Shown: piece after piece, positions 16,387 through 25,337 of the stretch
Layout: each line of letters begins with the position of its first letter
Position numbering within the stretch: the stretch's first letter is position 1
NCBI GenBank assembly: GCA_038210445.1
Contig: JBBQWQ010000014.1
Location: 1-64,000, forward strand
Direction: 5' to 3'
DNA: 64,000 nt
From: JABFRG01 sp038210445
Lineage (GTDB): Bacteria; Myxococcota_A; Polyangia; Polyangiales; Polyangiaceae
Notes under the pieces: model-generated
Databases searched by the model: none
Seen by the model: the letters and a program-made list of their open reading frames with translations, nothing else
Told to the model about the DNA's origin: nothing
Translations under genes and position numbers: made by a program

Positions 16387-17010
16387 CTAAACACCCATCA
16401 GCCGGCCATCCCGCAGCTCGAAGATGTGCGTGGCATCGTCGTCGCCTTCGTGGCTGGTGAGGAGCGCCGATCCGCCCGCGGCGGTGTGCAAAGCGAGCTG
16501 TTCCCGCAGCAGCGCCCGGCCCCGCGCGTCAAGGCCCACCGTGGGCTCGTCCAAGAGGAGGAGGCGCGGCGCGCCCAGGGTCGCCGCGGCCAGCACCAGG
16601 CGGCGGCGTTCGCCGAGCGAGAGCATCTCCGGTGTCGACGAAGCCACGTTGCCCAGATCCCACGCGTCGAGCGCGGCCAGCGCCGCTTCTCCGCTGCAGC
16701 TCTTCAGCGCGCCCACGAAGGCCATCGTCTCGGTGACCGTGAGCTGCGGCGGAAAGTCCGCCGTAGCCGGCGCGTAGCCGACCTGACGCAAGGCGCGCCG
16801 CCGATGGTCCAGGGAAACACCAAATATGTGCACACTGCCTGCATCTGCGGTGACCACGCCGACCGCGATCTGCAGCAGCGTCGACTTTCCCGAACCGTTG
16901 GTACCCTGCAGCAGCGCGCGGGACCCCTCGGGAATTGTCAGGTCTGCGCCCCGGAGCACGCGGCGCGCGCCGAAGCGCTTTTCGATGCCCACGATCCGGA
17001 GCGCGCTCAT
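16387..17010 (-). CDS. ABC transporter ATP-binding protein
   Basis: 207 aa from ATG 17010. All core motifs are present: Walker A GTNGSGKST near residue 36, a signature LSLGERRRL (variant of LSGGQ) near residue 130, Walker B LLLLDEPTVGLD, and the H-loop region TSHEGDDD. It is shorter than many exporters' ATPases, like the CcmA/heme-exporter or drug-export class. Its start overlaps the stop of the permease gene by 4 bp (ATGA), so the two form one transporter unit. Substrate unknown. Confidence 0.85.
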   Translation of the reverse strand: MSALRIVGIEKRFGARRVLRGADLTIPEGSRALLQGTNGSGKSTLLQIAVGVVTADAGSVHIFGVSLDHRRRALRQVGYAPATADFPPQLTVTETMAFVGALKSCSGEAALAALDAWDLGNVASSTPEMLSLGERRRLVLAAATLGAPRLLLLDEPTVGLDARGRALLREQLALHTAAGGSALLTSHEGDDDATHIFELRDGRLMGV

Positions 17011-18158
17011 CGAGATCTCCACGCAAACGCCGCAGCGCCGGTTCCGGCCAGGCCCGCGGAAAGCAATGGCAAGGAGCCGCCGCACAAAGCCACCGCGGCC
17101 CCCAGCGGCGCCGCGAGGAGCAGCGCCCGCACCACGCTCCGGCCGTGGTCCTTGGCCTCCCACGCCGAAACCCACAGCACCGCCGCCGCTGCGCCCAAGA
17201 GCGACCATGCGAGGCCCTGACTCGACACCACGAGCGCAACCGCAAGCGCCAGGAGCCCGGGCGCCACCATGAGCGGAATCAACGTCGACCGCCGGAGACC
17301 CGGCAGCCCGGCAGAAGCAGCGAGCCACTGCGCCTGGTCGCGAAAGCGCGCCACCGAAGGTAGAAGGGTGCCCGTCGCCACCACGCTGCCCACCGTGACC
17401 AGGGTCACATTGCGGGTCGCCTCGAGGTCGGTTGTGGCCGCCGGATCGTTGCGAGACCACAGGCCGAAGAGCAACACCGCGATGGCCATCACCCCCGCCA
17501 GCCGCAGCAAGCGCCCTCGCTCCACCCGAAATGTATGCAGAATGCAATTGAGCGCCCACGCGGCGACAGCCGGGAGCCGTGGCACGGGAAGACCGAACCG
17601 CGCGCGGGGCTCGGCCGCGATCTTCCACGCCGCGGGGAGCGTTAGGCCGAGACCCACCGCAGCCATGGGGGCGGCCATCCAGGTAGGCGCGCCACTGGCC
17701 ACCAGGGCCAGGCCCAGCGCGGGACCGAAGGCGCCCCGCCCTCGCAGGGGGAGCGAAGCGAGCGTGGCTACCAGCACCGCACTCAGCGCGCCCAGCGGGC
17801 GACCACCGCCCAGAAAGAGCAGCCCGAAGGGTGCGTGCAGCACGGCCATGGTGACCCCGGAGGCAGCCATCGGGTGCATCGTCGAAATAGGTGCACTCCG
17901 CACCCACGTGCTTCCCGGCGGCGAGAGGAGCAAGGTGGCCGCAGGGCGCGTCAACGAGAGCCAACCGCCCCAAAGAGCGCACCGCACGGCGACCGACGCC
18001 TGGCTCCAGCGCATCACGTCGTGCGGGTCGAGGCCGGTCTTGGCGAACAGGACTGCACCCACGATGCCCGGCACGAACCAGCTCGGGAGCGCTTGGTCGC
18101 GGAGCGTTCGAAGCGGCAAGCGCCACGCTGCGAAAACCGAGCTCGCATGGGCTCCCAC
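17007..18158 (-). CDS. ABC transporter permease-like membrane protein
   Basis: 383 aa, very hydrophobic, with about ten membrane segments after a short N-terminus with MGAHASSVFAAWRLPLRTLRDQ. Segments such as VMAIAVLLFGLW and LIPLMVAPGLLALAVALVV are clear. It does not match a standard ABC-2 signature but sits directly upstream of and overlapping the ATPase gene, so it is most likely its membrane partner. Divergent from the CPBP protease gene with an 84-bp shared control region. Confidence 0.65.
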   Translation of the reverse strand: MGAHASSVFAAWRLPLRTLRDQALPSWFVPGIVGAVLFAKTGLDPHDVMRWSQASVAVRCALWGGWLSLTRPAATLLLSPPGSTWVRSAPISTMHPMAASGVTMAVLHAPFGLLFLGGGRPLGALSAVLVATLASLPLRGRGAFGPALGLALVASGAPTWMAAPMAAVGLGLTLPAAWKIAAEPRARFGLPVPRLPAVAAWALNCILHTFRVERGRLLRLAGVMAIAVLLFGLWSRNDPAATTDLEATRNVTLVTVGSVVATGTLLPSVARFRDQAQWLAASAGLPGLRRSTLIPLMVAPGLLALAVALVVSSQGLAWSLLGAAAAVLWVSAWEAKDHGRSVVRALLLAAPLGAAVALCGGSLPLLSAGLAGTGAAAFAWRSR

Positions 18159-18242
18159 CGGTAATGAACCGCTGCCCGTCGCCGTTCATTCCCACCCAAA
18201 TAGTTGGCGTCTCGGGCGGAGCATGCGCATCCTTTACAGGGC

Positions 18243-19034
18243 ATGGCCCCTCTCGCCACCGATCTCGAACGACCGAAGCTCCCCGGCGCCGCGCCCGACC
18301 CGGAGTCGTTCCTGGCGAAGCCGGGCGCACTCGTGGAGCTGGGGCTCACGTTCCCGCTCTTCCTGCTCTACCACCTGGGTGTGGTGTTTCTGGGCATTCA
18401 GAACGCGACCGACTTTCTCACCCACGGCCTCATGGTCGCAGCGGAGGGGAATACCGGGCGCTACCTGGGCATCACCGCGGCCATCGGCGTCATCTTCGTG
18501 GGCGCCTTCGTGTTGCTCAGCCGCGGCCAGCGCTTCGCGCCCGTCAAGTTCGCCCAGGTGGCGGTCGAGGGCGCGGTGTACGCGCTGATCATGCGGGTGG
18601 GCGCCGCCTATGTGGTGGGGCGCCTCTTCGCGGGCGCCATCCAGGAGCAAGGTCGCTTCACCGGCTTCATCATGTCGCTGGGCGCGGGCTTCTATGAAGA
18701 GATCGCCTTTCGCGTGGTGCTCTTCGGCCTTGGCGCCAAGCTGCTGGTGTGGTTCTGGACCGGCAAGCGCATGAAGCTGGTGGGCTCCAGCGACTTTTCG
18801 TTCTCGCCGCGCATCATCGGGCTCATGCTGCTTTGGGCGGTGGTGAGCGCGTGCGTGTTCAGCGGCGTGCACTACGTGGGCGCGCTCGGCGATCCCTTCT
18901 CGCTCAAGTCGTTCCTGTTCCGGGCCTTGCTCGGCCTCGCGCTCACGCTCATTTACGCCACCCGGGGCTTCGCCGCCGCGGTGTGGACCCACGCCCTCTA
19001 CGACGTCTGGGTCCTCGTCATCGCCGGCAAGTGA
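18243..19034 (+). CDS. CPBP-family intramembrane metalloprotease
   Basis: 263 aa from ATG 18243. The C-terminal half has the CPBP/Abi signatures: GFYEEIAFR (EExxxR, motif 1), FSGVHYVGA (motif 2 His) and AVWTHALYDVW (motif 3 with His and Asp-like positions). Seven or eight membrane helices. By family, these proteases cleave within the membrane, some acting in protein maturation or bacteriocin immunity (CAAX-type or Rce1-like). The neighbouring divergent ABC pair may be functionally linked, but the sequence does not prove it. Confidence 0.85.
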   Translation: MAPLATDLERPKLPGAAPDPESFLAKPGALVELGLTFPLFLLYHLGVVFLGIQNATDFLTHGLMVAAEGNTGRYLGITAAIGVIFVGAFVLLSRGQRFAPVKFAQVAVEGAVYALIMRVGAAYVVGRLFAGAIQEQGRFTGFIMSLGAGFYEEIAFRVVLFGLGAKLLVWFWTGKRMKLVGSSDFSFSPRIIGLMLLWAVVSACVFSGVHYVGALGDPFSLKSFLFRALLGLALTLIYATRGFAAAVWTHALYDVWVLVIAGK

Positions 19035-19038
19035 TCGC

Positions 19039-19599
19039 TCACCGCTCCCAGAGCGCGCCGAGCTCCAGCTCGATGGCATCGAAGGGCTCGGCCCGCACCT
19101 TCGCATCGTCGCGGCAGGTGAGCACCAGCCGGAACGTGCTTCCGTCGAGGCGGAACACCTCGAGCGTGCGCGCCAGCGGGTCGACGTACCATGCGTGTAG
19201 AATGCCCGCATCAGCGTAGAGCGGGAGCTTGTCGGTGCGGTCCGTGGCCGCGGTTCCCGGCGAAAGCACCTCGCAGACCCAATCGGGCGCCAGAGTGAAC
19301 GCTGCCGTCAGCGGCATCTCCGGCATGCGGGTGCGCCGCCACCCGGCGATGTCGGGTACGAGGACGTTGGTGCCCAGGTGCAGCTCCGGTTCGTCGAGGA
19401 TGATCCAGCCGCCGGGGCCGCCCCTGCCGCGGTCGAACGGGCCACCGAGATCGATGGTGATGCGCGAAGCCGCCCGAGCGTGGGGCGCAGCCGGTCGCGG
19501 CGACCTGACCAGCGTGCCGTGGATGAGCTCCGCCACCAGGTTCGCCGACACCGCCTCGAGGTCCGCGTAGGTTGCCAGCTTCTTGGCCGGGTCTGCCAT
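19039..19599 (-). CDS. Uma2-family (DUF820) nuclease-like protein
   Basis: 186 aa from ATG 19599. It opens with KKLATYADLEAV and holds the DUF820/Uma2 pattern of a PD-(D/E)xK fold: ELIHGTLV, LDEPELHLG, NVLVPDIAGWRR (the catalytic PD), and the strand pair FTLAPDWVCEVLSP (E near LSPGT), with YADAGILHAWYVDP after it. Uma2 proteins are plentiful in cyanobacteria and myxobacteria; their substrate is unclear. Last gene of the minus-strand run, 47 bp after the MFS exporter. Confidence 0.85.
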   Translation of the reverse strand: MADPAKKLATYADLEAVSANLVAELIHGTLVRSPRPAAPHARAASRITIDLGGPFDRGRGGPGGWIILDEPELHLGTNVLVPDIAGWRRTRMPEMPLTAAFTLAPDWVCEVLSPGTAATDRTDKLPLYADAGILHAWYVDPLARTLEVFRLDGSTFRLVLTCRDDAKVRAEPFDAIELELGALWER

Positions 19600-19646
19600 G
19601 CGCAGATGATAGCTCGGCGCCGATGGCGACGACAGGGCTAGGCGGT

Positions 19647-20888
19647 CTACGCGGTTGCGGGCGACTTCTGCGGACCGCCGCTGTCGAGCGAGAACGCCAG
19701 CGCCAGCGCCACCAGCATGCCCACCGCGGAGGTCTGGTACGGGAACGAAGGGCCTACCGCACCGTACAAGAAGCCGCCCAGCGCCGGACCGAAGGCGCGC
19801 GCCAGGCTGGCGAAGCCCTGGCTGGTACCGAGGATCATCCCCTGCTCCGAGGCATCGGCCCGCTTCGAGATGTACGCCGATACGCTGGGCTGAGAGAGCC
19901 CGTTGCCGAGCGCAAGCACGGCTCCGGCGGCGTAGAGCGCCCACACGCCGAAGCGCGGCGCCGCCGAAAGCAGACCGAAGGCGAGAGCCTGGAAGAGCAG
20001 ACCGGCGCGGATCATCTTCGACTCGGGCACCTTGCCCGAGAGCCGCCGCACCAGGCCGCCTTGCACCACCAGTGAGCACACCCCGATGAAGCCGAAGATG
20101 ATGCCGGTCTGCCGCGCGGTGAGCGCAAACTTATCGGCGTTGAAGAAGCGGAAGGTTTGGTCGAGGCTGGTGAACGAGAGGATGATCACGAAGTTCACCA
20201 GCACCGCAATGCCGATGCCCGGTCGCGACAGGGTGGCGCGGGTCGCTGCCCAGTCGAGCGGGCGGCCGCTGCGCGCCGTGGTGCTCCGCTTCTCCTTCGG
20301 AAGTGACTCCACGAACCCGAACAGCACCCACACGAAATTGATGGTGGAGAGCCCCACCGAGATGAGGCAGGGCAACGCGCCGGCGCGACCGGTGGGCATC
20401 CAGCTCTCTGCCAGGTAGCCCCCGAGCGCGGGGCCGATGATGAACCCGAAGCCGAAGGAGATGCCAATGAGCGCCATGCCCTTGGCGCGGTCTTCCGGCT
20501 TGGTGACGTCGGCAATGTACGCGCTCGCGGTGCCGATGTTGGCGGTGGCGATTCCGCTGGCCAAGCGCGCGGCGAAGAGCCACCCGATGTGGTTGCCGTA
20601 CACCAGCGAAACGAAGAGGGCGATGGTGCCCAGCAGCGTAGCGAACACCGACCACACCATCACCGGGCGCCGGCCGATGCGGTCGGAGAGGCGACCCCAC
20701 ACCGGCACGAAGACGAACTGCATGAGCGAGTAGCTGGTGGCCAGGAGCGAGGCCACGAAGGTGGTGGCGCCGAAGTTCTTCCGCGCCTCTTCGCCCAGAA
20801 ACGGCAGCACCATGCTGAACCCCAAGATGTCGAGAAACATCGTGAGGAACACGGCGCCCAGCGAGGGCTTTTTCGCCGAAGGGCTCAT
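19647..20888 (-). CDS. MFS transporter, TetA/drug-efflux type
   Basis: 413 aa with twelve predicted helices. It carries the MFS loop 2-3 motif WGRLSDRIGRRP (GxLaDrxGrkx) and motif C of antiporters, GFGFIIGPALGGYLAE (GxxxGPxxGG). This is the TetA/Bcr-like drug:H+ antiporter branch. Its start overlaps the TlyA stop by 4 bp (ATGA), showing translational coupling within a five-gene run. What it exports cannot be read from sequence. Confidence 0.85.
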   Translation of the reverse strand: MSPSAKKPSLGAVFLTMFLDILGFSMVLPFLGEEARKNFGATTFVASLLATSYSLMQFVFVPVWGRLSDRIGRRPVMVWSVFATLLGTIALFVSLVYGNHIGWLFAARLASGIATANIGTASAYIADVTKPEDRAKGMALIGISFGFGFIIGPALGGYLAESWMPTGRAGALPCLISVGLSTINFVWVLFGFVESLPKEKRSTTARSGRPLDWAATRATLSRPGIGIAVLVNFVIILSFTSLDQTFRFFNADKFALTARQTGIIFGFIGVCSLVVQGGLVRRLSGKVPESKMIRAGLLFQALAFGLLSAAPRFGVWALYAAGAVLALGNGLSQPSVSAYISKRADASEQGMILGTSQGFASLARAFGPALGGFLYGAVGPSFPYQTSAVGMLVALALAFSLDSGGPQKSPATA

Positions 20889-21649
20889 GCCGCCCCTTCG
20901 TTACCACGGGCGGCCTTCGCCGCGTAGACGAAGGCCTCGCGGTTGCCCTTGGGGCCCTCGATGACGCAGTCTTGGTGCCCCTGGATGACGAAGCCCGCCG
21001 CCGCCACGTCGGCGATGGCCAGCGCAATGGCCTCGCTGCGAACGTCGTCGTCGCGCACCACGCCGCGGCTGCGCGTGGCCTCGGCCTTGCCCACCTCGAA
21101 TTGCGGCTTCACCAGCGCGACCAGCTCGCCCCCTACTTTGGTGCACGCGGCGATGCCCTGGAGCAACTTGCCCAGGCCGATGAACGAGGCGTCGACCACC
21201 ACCAGGTCCACCGCGCCGCCAATGTCGGCGGCGGTGAGCGTGCGCGCGTTGGTGCGCTCCATGGAGACCACGCGCGAATCGACCCGTAGTTTGTGGGCCA
21301 GCTGCCCGTAGCCAACGTCGACCGCCACGACCTGGGCGGCGCCGCGCTGCAAGAGGCAGTCGGTGAACCCGCCGGTGGAGGCGCCCACGTCGAGGCACCG
21401 CTTGCCGGTCACGTCGAGCGCAAACCCGTCGAGGGCGCCGGCGAGCTTCACGCCGCCCCGAGAGACGTAAGCGTGGTCTTCGCCGCGCACCGAGAGCGGC
21501 GCATCGACCGGCAGAGTTTGCCCTGGTTTTTCGATGCGCACGGTGTCGGTGTATACTGCACCGGCCATGATCAGCGCCTGCGCACGCGCCCGAGAAGGAG
21601 CCAGGTCGCGCTCCACCAGTAGCTGATCGACGCGGCTCTTTTTGCTCAC
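20885..21649 (-). CDS. tlyA: TlyA-family rRNA 2'-O-methyltransferase / hemolysin A
   Basis: 254 aa from GTG 21649. Residues 5-65 form an S4 RNA-binding domain (RVDQLLVERDLAPSRARAQALI, then KPGQTLPVDAP); residues 80-254 are an FtsJ-like SAM methyltransferase with motif I CLDVGASTGGFTDCLLQ, then VDLVVVDASF and LVALVKPQFE (K-D-K-E-type positions). TlyA methylates C1409 of 16S and C1920 of 23S rRNA in mycobacteria. Start GTG overlaps the upstream binding-protein stop by 3 nt, in a GTGA junction. The wider open frame upstream is a shadow of that gene. Confidence 0.85.
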   Translation of the reverse strand: MSKKSRVDQLLVERDLAPSRARAQALIMAGAVYTDTVRIEKPGQTLPVDAPLSVRGEDHAYVSRGGVKLAGALDGFALDVTGKRCLDVGASTGGFTDCLLQRGAAQVVAVDVGYGQLAHKLRVDSRVVSMERTNARTLTAADIGGAVDLVVVDASFIGLGKLLQGIAACTKVGGELVALVKPQFEVGKAEATRSRGVVRDDDVRSEAIALAIADVAAAGFVIQGHQDCVIEGPKGNREAFVYAAKAARGNEGAA

Positions 21650-22527
21650 GGAATGGCCGCTTCTGGATGCACTGCGCGCGCGATGGTGCGAAGGCCGTCG
21701 CCGACCCGTGGGCCGGGGCGCAGCACGGCTTCGTCGGTGATGGCCACCACGTGCCCTTCCTTCACCGCGCGCACGTCGCGCCAGCCGGGCGCGTCGCTGC
21801 GAATGCGTTCGGTGCCGCGGGCCTCGGCCATCGAGGCGTTGAGCACCAGGTCGGGGTCGAGGGCCAGCACCCGCTCGATGCCCACGCTGGGGTATGCGGG
21901 CCCATCGGCCACCACGTTCACGCCGCCGGCCCTTTGGATCATCTCGTCGGGAAAGCCGCCCGGGCCCGCCACCACCACCGGCTCGAGCCCGAACACCAGC
22001 AGCACCTTGCGCCTCGGCAGGCCTCCCACCGCGCGCTCTACCGCCGCCATCTGCGCGTGAATCTTGTCGACCACGTCGGCCGCTGCGCGCTCTCGATGGA
22101 GAAGAGAGCCCAGCCCGGTGAGCATGGCTTCGATCTCCGCGAACGACTCGGTGCGCGGAAAGAAGGTGGCGATGCCGTAGCCCTGAAGCTTTTGCTCCAC
22201 CGCCGCTCCGCCGGGCCCCCGTGCGCCCACCACCAGCGAAGGTCGCAGGCCGAGGATGGCTTCGTAGTTGGGGTCTACATAGCCGCCTACTTGCGGCAAG
22301 GCCTTGGCGCCCTCCGGGTAGTTGCAGAAACGCGAACGGCCCACCACGCGATCGCCCGCGCCCAGCGCGAATACGGCTTCGGTGGTCGAAGGCGTGAGCG
22401 ACACGACCCGCGGATCTGCCGCCGCATCGGCCGCCGCCGCCTTCGATTTGTTGCACGCGCCGCTGGCGATGGCGCACACCACGAGCACGACGCCCGCGAT
22501 TCGGGCGCTACCGGCCGAGGAGCCCAT
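21646..22527 (-). CDS. BtuF/FhuD-like periplasmic-binding lipoprotein
   Basis: 293 aa from ATG 22527. A signal peptide ends in lipobox SGAC, then an Ala-rich stub and the class III (helical) binding fold used for cobalamin and iron-siderophore: RVVSLTPSTTEAVFALGAG, PEGAKALPQVGGYVDPNYEAILGLRPSLVVG, GIATFFPRTESF, MIQRAGGVNVVADG. Residues FALGAGDRVVGRSRF fit the cobalamin-binding group best. No permease or ATPase is next to it, so it relies on a transporter elsewhere. Its 5' end overlaps the NtrC-type gene stop by 20 bp. Confidence 0.8.
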   Translation of the reverse strand: MGSSAGSARIAGVVLVVCAIASGACNKSKAAAADAAADPRVVSLTPSTTEAVFALGAGDRVVGRSRFCNYPEGAKALPQVGGYVDPNYEAILGLRPSLVVGARGPGGAAVEQKLQGYGIATFFPRTESFAEIEAMLTGLGSLLHRERAAADVVDKIHAQMAAVERAVGGLPRRKVLLVFGLEPVVVAGPGGFPDEMIQRAGGVNVVADGPAYPSVGIERVLALDPDLVLNASMAEARGTERIRSDAPGWRDVRAVKEGHVVAITDEAVLRPGPRVGDGLRTIARAVHPEAAIP

Positions 22528-23872
22528 ATTTGTGGAGCTTCTCGATGAGCGCCGGCCGTGAAATTCCAAGGCGCCGCGCGGTTTCGCTCTGGTTCTCGCC
22601 GGCGTTCTTGAACTCGCCGGCGATGATGGTGCGCTCGAAGCTCTCGACGCGCGCCCGCAGCGGTACGCTGGGGCCGGGGTCGGAAGGGCCGCTGCCCACG
22701 GCGCTGGTGGGGGCGCCCGGTTCGTTGAGCGAGCGCCAGAGCATGAGGGTGAGCGTGTCTTCGGAGGTGAGGGCCAGGAGCCGCGCCACCGTGTTCTCCA
22801 GCTCGCGCACGTTGCCGGGCCAGGCGTGGTCCTTCATGGCGGCGATGAGGCCGGGCTCGATCTCGATGGCGCCCATGCCGTAGCGCTCTGCGTAGAGCTG
22901 CACGAACATGCGTACCAAGGGCTCGATGTCTTGCTCGCGCTCGCGGAGCGGCGGTACCCGCATGGGCACCACGTTGAGCCGGTAAAAAAGGTCTTCGCGA
23001 AAGTTGCCGGCGCGCACCTCGGCCGAGAGATCTTTGTGGGTGGCGGCGATGAGCCGCACGTCCACCGTCTCGGTGCGGCCACCCACCGGCTGCACCTCGC
23101 CCGACTGCAGGGCGCGGAGAATCTTTGCCTGGATGGGCAGCGCCAGCTCTGCGATCTCGTCGATGAACAGCGTACCCTTGTCGGCCTGCTGAAAGTACCC
23201 GAGGCGCGCGTTCTGCGCGCCGGTGAAGGCGCCCTTTACGTGGCCGAACAGCTCCGACTCCGCCAGCTCGCCAGGAATCGAGGCGGCATTCACGCGAATC
23301 AGCGGGCGCCCGGAGCGCCGGGAGTGCGCGTGAATGGCGGTGGCGATGACGTCTTTTCCCGAGCCGCTCTCGCCCGTGAGCAGCACCGTGACGTCTTTGG
23401 TGGCAACCCGCGCGACCATGTCGAGCACGCGGCGCAGGGCCGGGCTCTCGGCCACCATCGGGCGACCCATGGCGGCGGCGGCGCGCAACCGAGCGTTCTC
23501 CAGGCGAAGGGAGCGCGTCTCGGCGCCGCGCCGCACAGCGTGGACAATCTCTTCCGGGTCGAAGGGCTTGGGCAGGTAGTCGTAGGCGCCGGCCTTGATG
23601 GCGGCCACCGCCACCCGCTCGGAGCCGTGCGCGGTGAGCATGATCACCGGCACGCTGGGGTCTTGGGTGCGAATCTTCTCGAGCACCGCCAGGCCGTCGA
23701 TGTCGGGCATCGCCAGATCGGTCACCACCACGTCGGCGCCGTGGGCGTCGAACTCGGCCAGGCCGGCGAGCCCACTCTCTTTTGCGATGACGTTGATGCC
23801 CGCGTCGCCCAGCACCGCCTCGAGGGTGAAGCGGAGCGCAGCGTCGTCGTCGATGACCAGTACGCGGGGCAT
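22508..23872 (-). CDS. NtrC-family sigma-54 response regulator
   Basis: 454 aa with three domains. Receiver (1-120) has phosphoacceptor Asp52 in VVVTDLAMPDIDG, acidic Asp8-10 and Lys in YLPKPFDPEE. The AAA+ domain (about 140-370) has Walker A GESGSGKD, the sigma-54 contact loop GAFTGA, and Walker B TLFIDEIAEL. The C-terminus is a Fis-type helix-turn-helix (ETARRLGISRPALIEKLHKYGL). It should activate sigma-54 promoters when phosphorylated by the sensor kinase gene 4 bp upstream. Confidence 0.95.
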   Translation of the reverse strand: MPRVLVIDDDAALRFTLEAVLGDAGINVIAKESGLAGLAEFDAHGADVVVTDLAMPDIDGLAVLEKIRTQDPSVPVIMLTAHGSERVAVAAIKAGAYDYLPKPFDPEEIVHAVRRGAETRSLRLENARLRAAAAMGRPMVAESPALRRVLDMVARVATKDVTVLLTGESGSGKDVIATAIHAHSRRSGRPLIRVNAASIPGELAESELFGHVKGAFTGAQNARLGYFQQADKGTLFIDEIAELALPIQAKILRALQSGEVQPVGGRTETVDVRLIAATHKDLSAEVRAGNFREDLFYRLNVVPMRVPPLREREQDIEPLVRMFVQLYAERYGMGAIEIEPGLIAAMKDHAWPGNVRELENTVARLLALTSEDTLTLMLWRSLNEPGAPTSAVGSGPSDPGPSVPLRARVESFERTIIAGEFKNAGENQSETARRLGISRPALIEKLHKYGLLGR

Positions 23873-23876
23873 GGAC

Positions 23877-25268
23877 CTAGGAGGAAACGGGAACGAAGGG
23901 CCGCTTGGGCTCCACGCTCGGGTCCAGGTGCTTGACCGGGTTGGGAAGCGAACGGACGTTGCACTTCTGCTCCAGCTCGATGGTCACGGTGGTGCCGCGC
24001 CCGCATTGGCTGTCGAAGACCAGACGTCCTCCATGTTGTTCCACGATGGCGCGGGATACTGCAACCCCGAGCCCAGAGCCACCTTTTTTGGTGGTGAAGT
24101 ACGGGCGCTTGATGCGCTCGAGCACCTCGCGGGTCATACCCGCGCCGGCGTCGGTGATGCGAATCGAGACCACTCCGCAGGCGGTTCGGCCGATCTCCAC
24201 GCGCACTTTGGTGCCGGTGGCCGAGGCCTGAATCGCGTTCAGCAGCAGGTTGAGCATGGCTTGGCGCAGCTTCTTGGCGTCGCCTTCGATGGTGAGGTCC
24301 GGATTGCCGGTCACCTCGAGATCGACGCCGGCTTCTTGCGCGCGCAGCTCGAGCAGCACCTGGAGCGAGCGCGCCACCTCGTGCGGTCGCATGGGCGCGA
24401 TGACCAAGTCGTCGAGGCCGCGCGAGAACGAGACGAACCCGTCGACGATGCTCTGCAGGCGTTCGGCCTCGGCAGCGACGATCGAGAGGCGCTCGGCGAT
24501 CTTCGGGTCGGTGGTGTTGCGGGCCACGTGGGTGGAGAGCCCTTTGATGGCGGCCAGCGGGTTCTTCACCTCGTGCGCCAGCCTCGCCGCGATGCCCTCG
24601 AGGGTGCGGGTGCGGTCTTCGTTGTCCTCGAACACCTCTTCGCGGCGGGCCGCCAGCTCGATGGCGATTTTCTGGTACACCTTGGAGAGCTTCACGCCGA
24701 CGAAGTACACGCCCAGACCGGTCATGAGGCAGCCCATGAAGGCCACCGAGACGTAGGCCCACGAGGGGTTGCTGCCCTCGAAGGCGAAGGGCTTCGGCAG
24801 CACGGTCACCTTGGTGTGGGCCAACGCCGCGCCCACCACCAGCATCACGAAGAGGAGGCCCAGCACCCGGCGCCGATAGGCCGCCACCGTGGGCATGGTC
24901 GAGGCCGCGAGGATGAGCGGAAAGCCGGTGATGACCAGAGGGCTCGCCAGGCCGCCGGTGTTGAGCACGCTGGCGATGAAGCAGGTCATGGCGATGAGAA
25001 TGCCGATGCCGCTCTTCTTGGCGTGCGCGTGCCCAAGGCCCTCGACCGACAGAAGCCCCACCGAGGCCACCGAGATGATGCCTTGCACCACCACGTGATG
25101 AAGGTCGGCGCCGAACACCAGCAGCGCGGTAAAGACCAGCACCTGATACGGCGCGATCCACACCAGGCGCCACTTGGCGCTGGCTCGCTCCATCTCCTCG
25201 AACGTCTTCTGGCGAAGGGCCTCGAAACGTGCGCTGGTCTGCGCATCCTGCTTGGGGGCGAACGACAT
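23877..25268 (-). CDS. membrane sensor histidine kinase
   Basis: 463 aa from ATG 25268; an ATG at 25298 would add ten residues. Six or seven membrane helices fill residues 35-205. A short coiled region with REEVFEDNEDRTRTLEG leads to the HisKA dimer (H-box LAHEVKNPLAAIKG) and an HATPase_c domain: N-box NLLLNAIQAS, G1 DAGAGM, then GGSGLGVAVSRAIVEQHGG. No periplasmic domain of note, so the signal is probably membrane-borne. First gene of the run and adjacent to the NtrC-type regulator, so the cognate pair. 69 bp separate it from the next gene on the left. Confidence 0.9.
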   Translation of the reverse strand: MSFAPKQDAQTSARFEALRQKTFEEMERASAKWRLVWIAPYQVLVFTALLVFGADLHHVVVQGIISVASVGLLSVEGLGHAHAKKSGIGILIAMTCFIASVLNTGGLASPLVITGFPLILAASTMPTVAAYRRRVLGLLFVMLVVGAALAHTKVTVLPKPFAFEGSNPSWAYVSVAFMGCLMTGLGVYFVGVKLSKVYQKIAIELAARREEVFEDNEDRTRTLEGIAARLAHEVKNPLAAIKGLSTHVARNTTDPKIAERLSIVAAEAERLQSIVDGFVSFSRGLDDLVIAPMRPHEVARSLQVLLELRAQEAGVDLEVTGNPDLTIEGDAKKLRQAMLNLLLNAIQASATGTKVRVEIGRTACGVVSIRITDAGAGMTREVLERIKRPYFTTKKGGSGLGVAVSRAIVEQHGGRLVFDSQCGRGTTVTIELEQKCNVRSLPNPVKHLDPSVEPKRPFVPVSS

Positions 25269-25337
25269 TGCTACGGGAGTATACGATGCCGAGAGCACCT
25301 GGCCCGTGTCACAGAAGCGCCTTGGCTGAACGCGCGC

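Noticed and set aside
16387..18330. 647-aa minus-strand ORF
   Set aside because: Only its last 207 residues are the ABC ATPase; the rest is a shadow of the permease read out of frame.
20885..22477. 530-aa extension of TlyA
   Set aside because: The upstream part is the antisense-frame shadow of the BtuF-like gene; GTG 21649 with a GTGA junction is the natural start.
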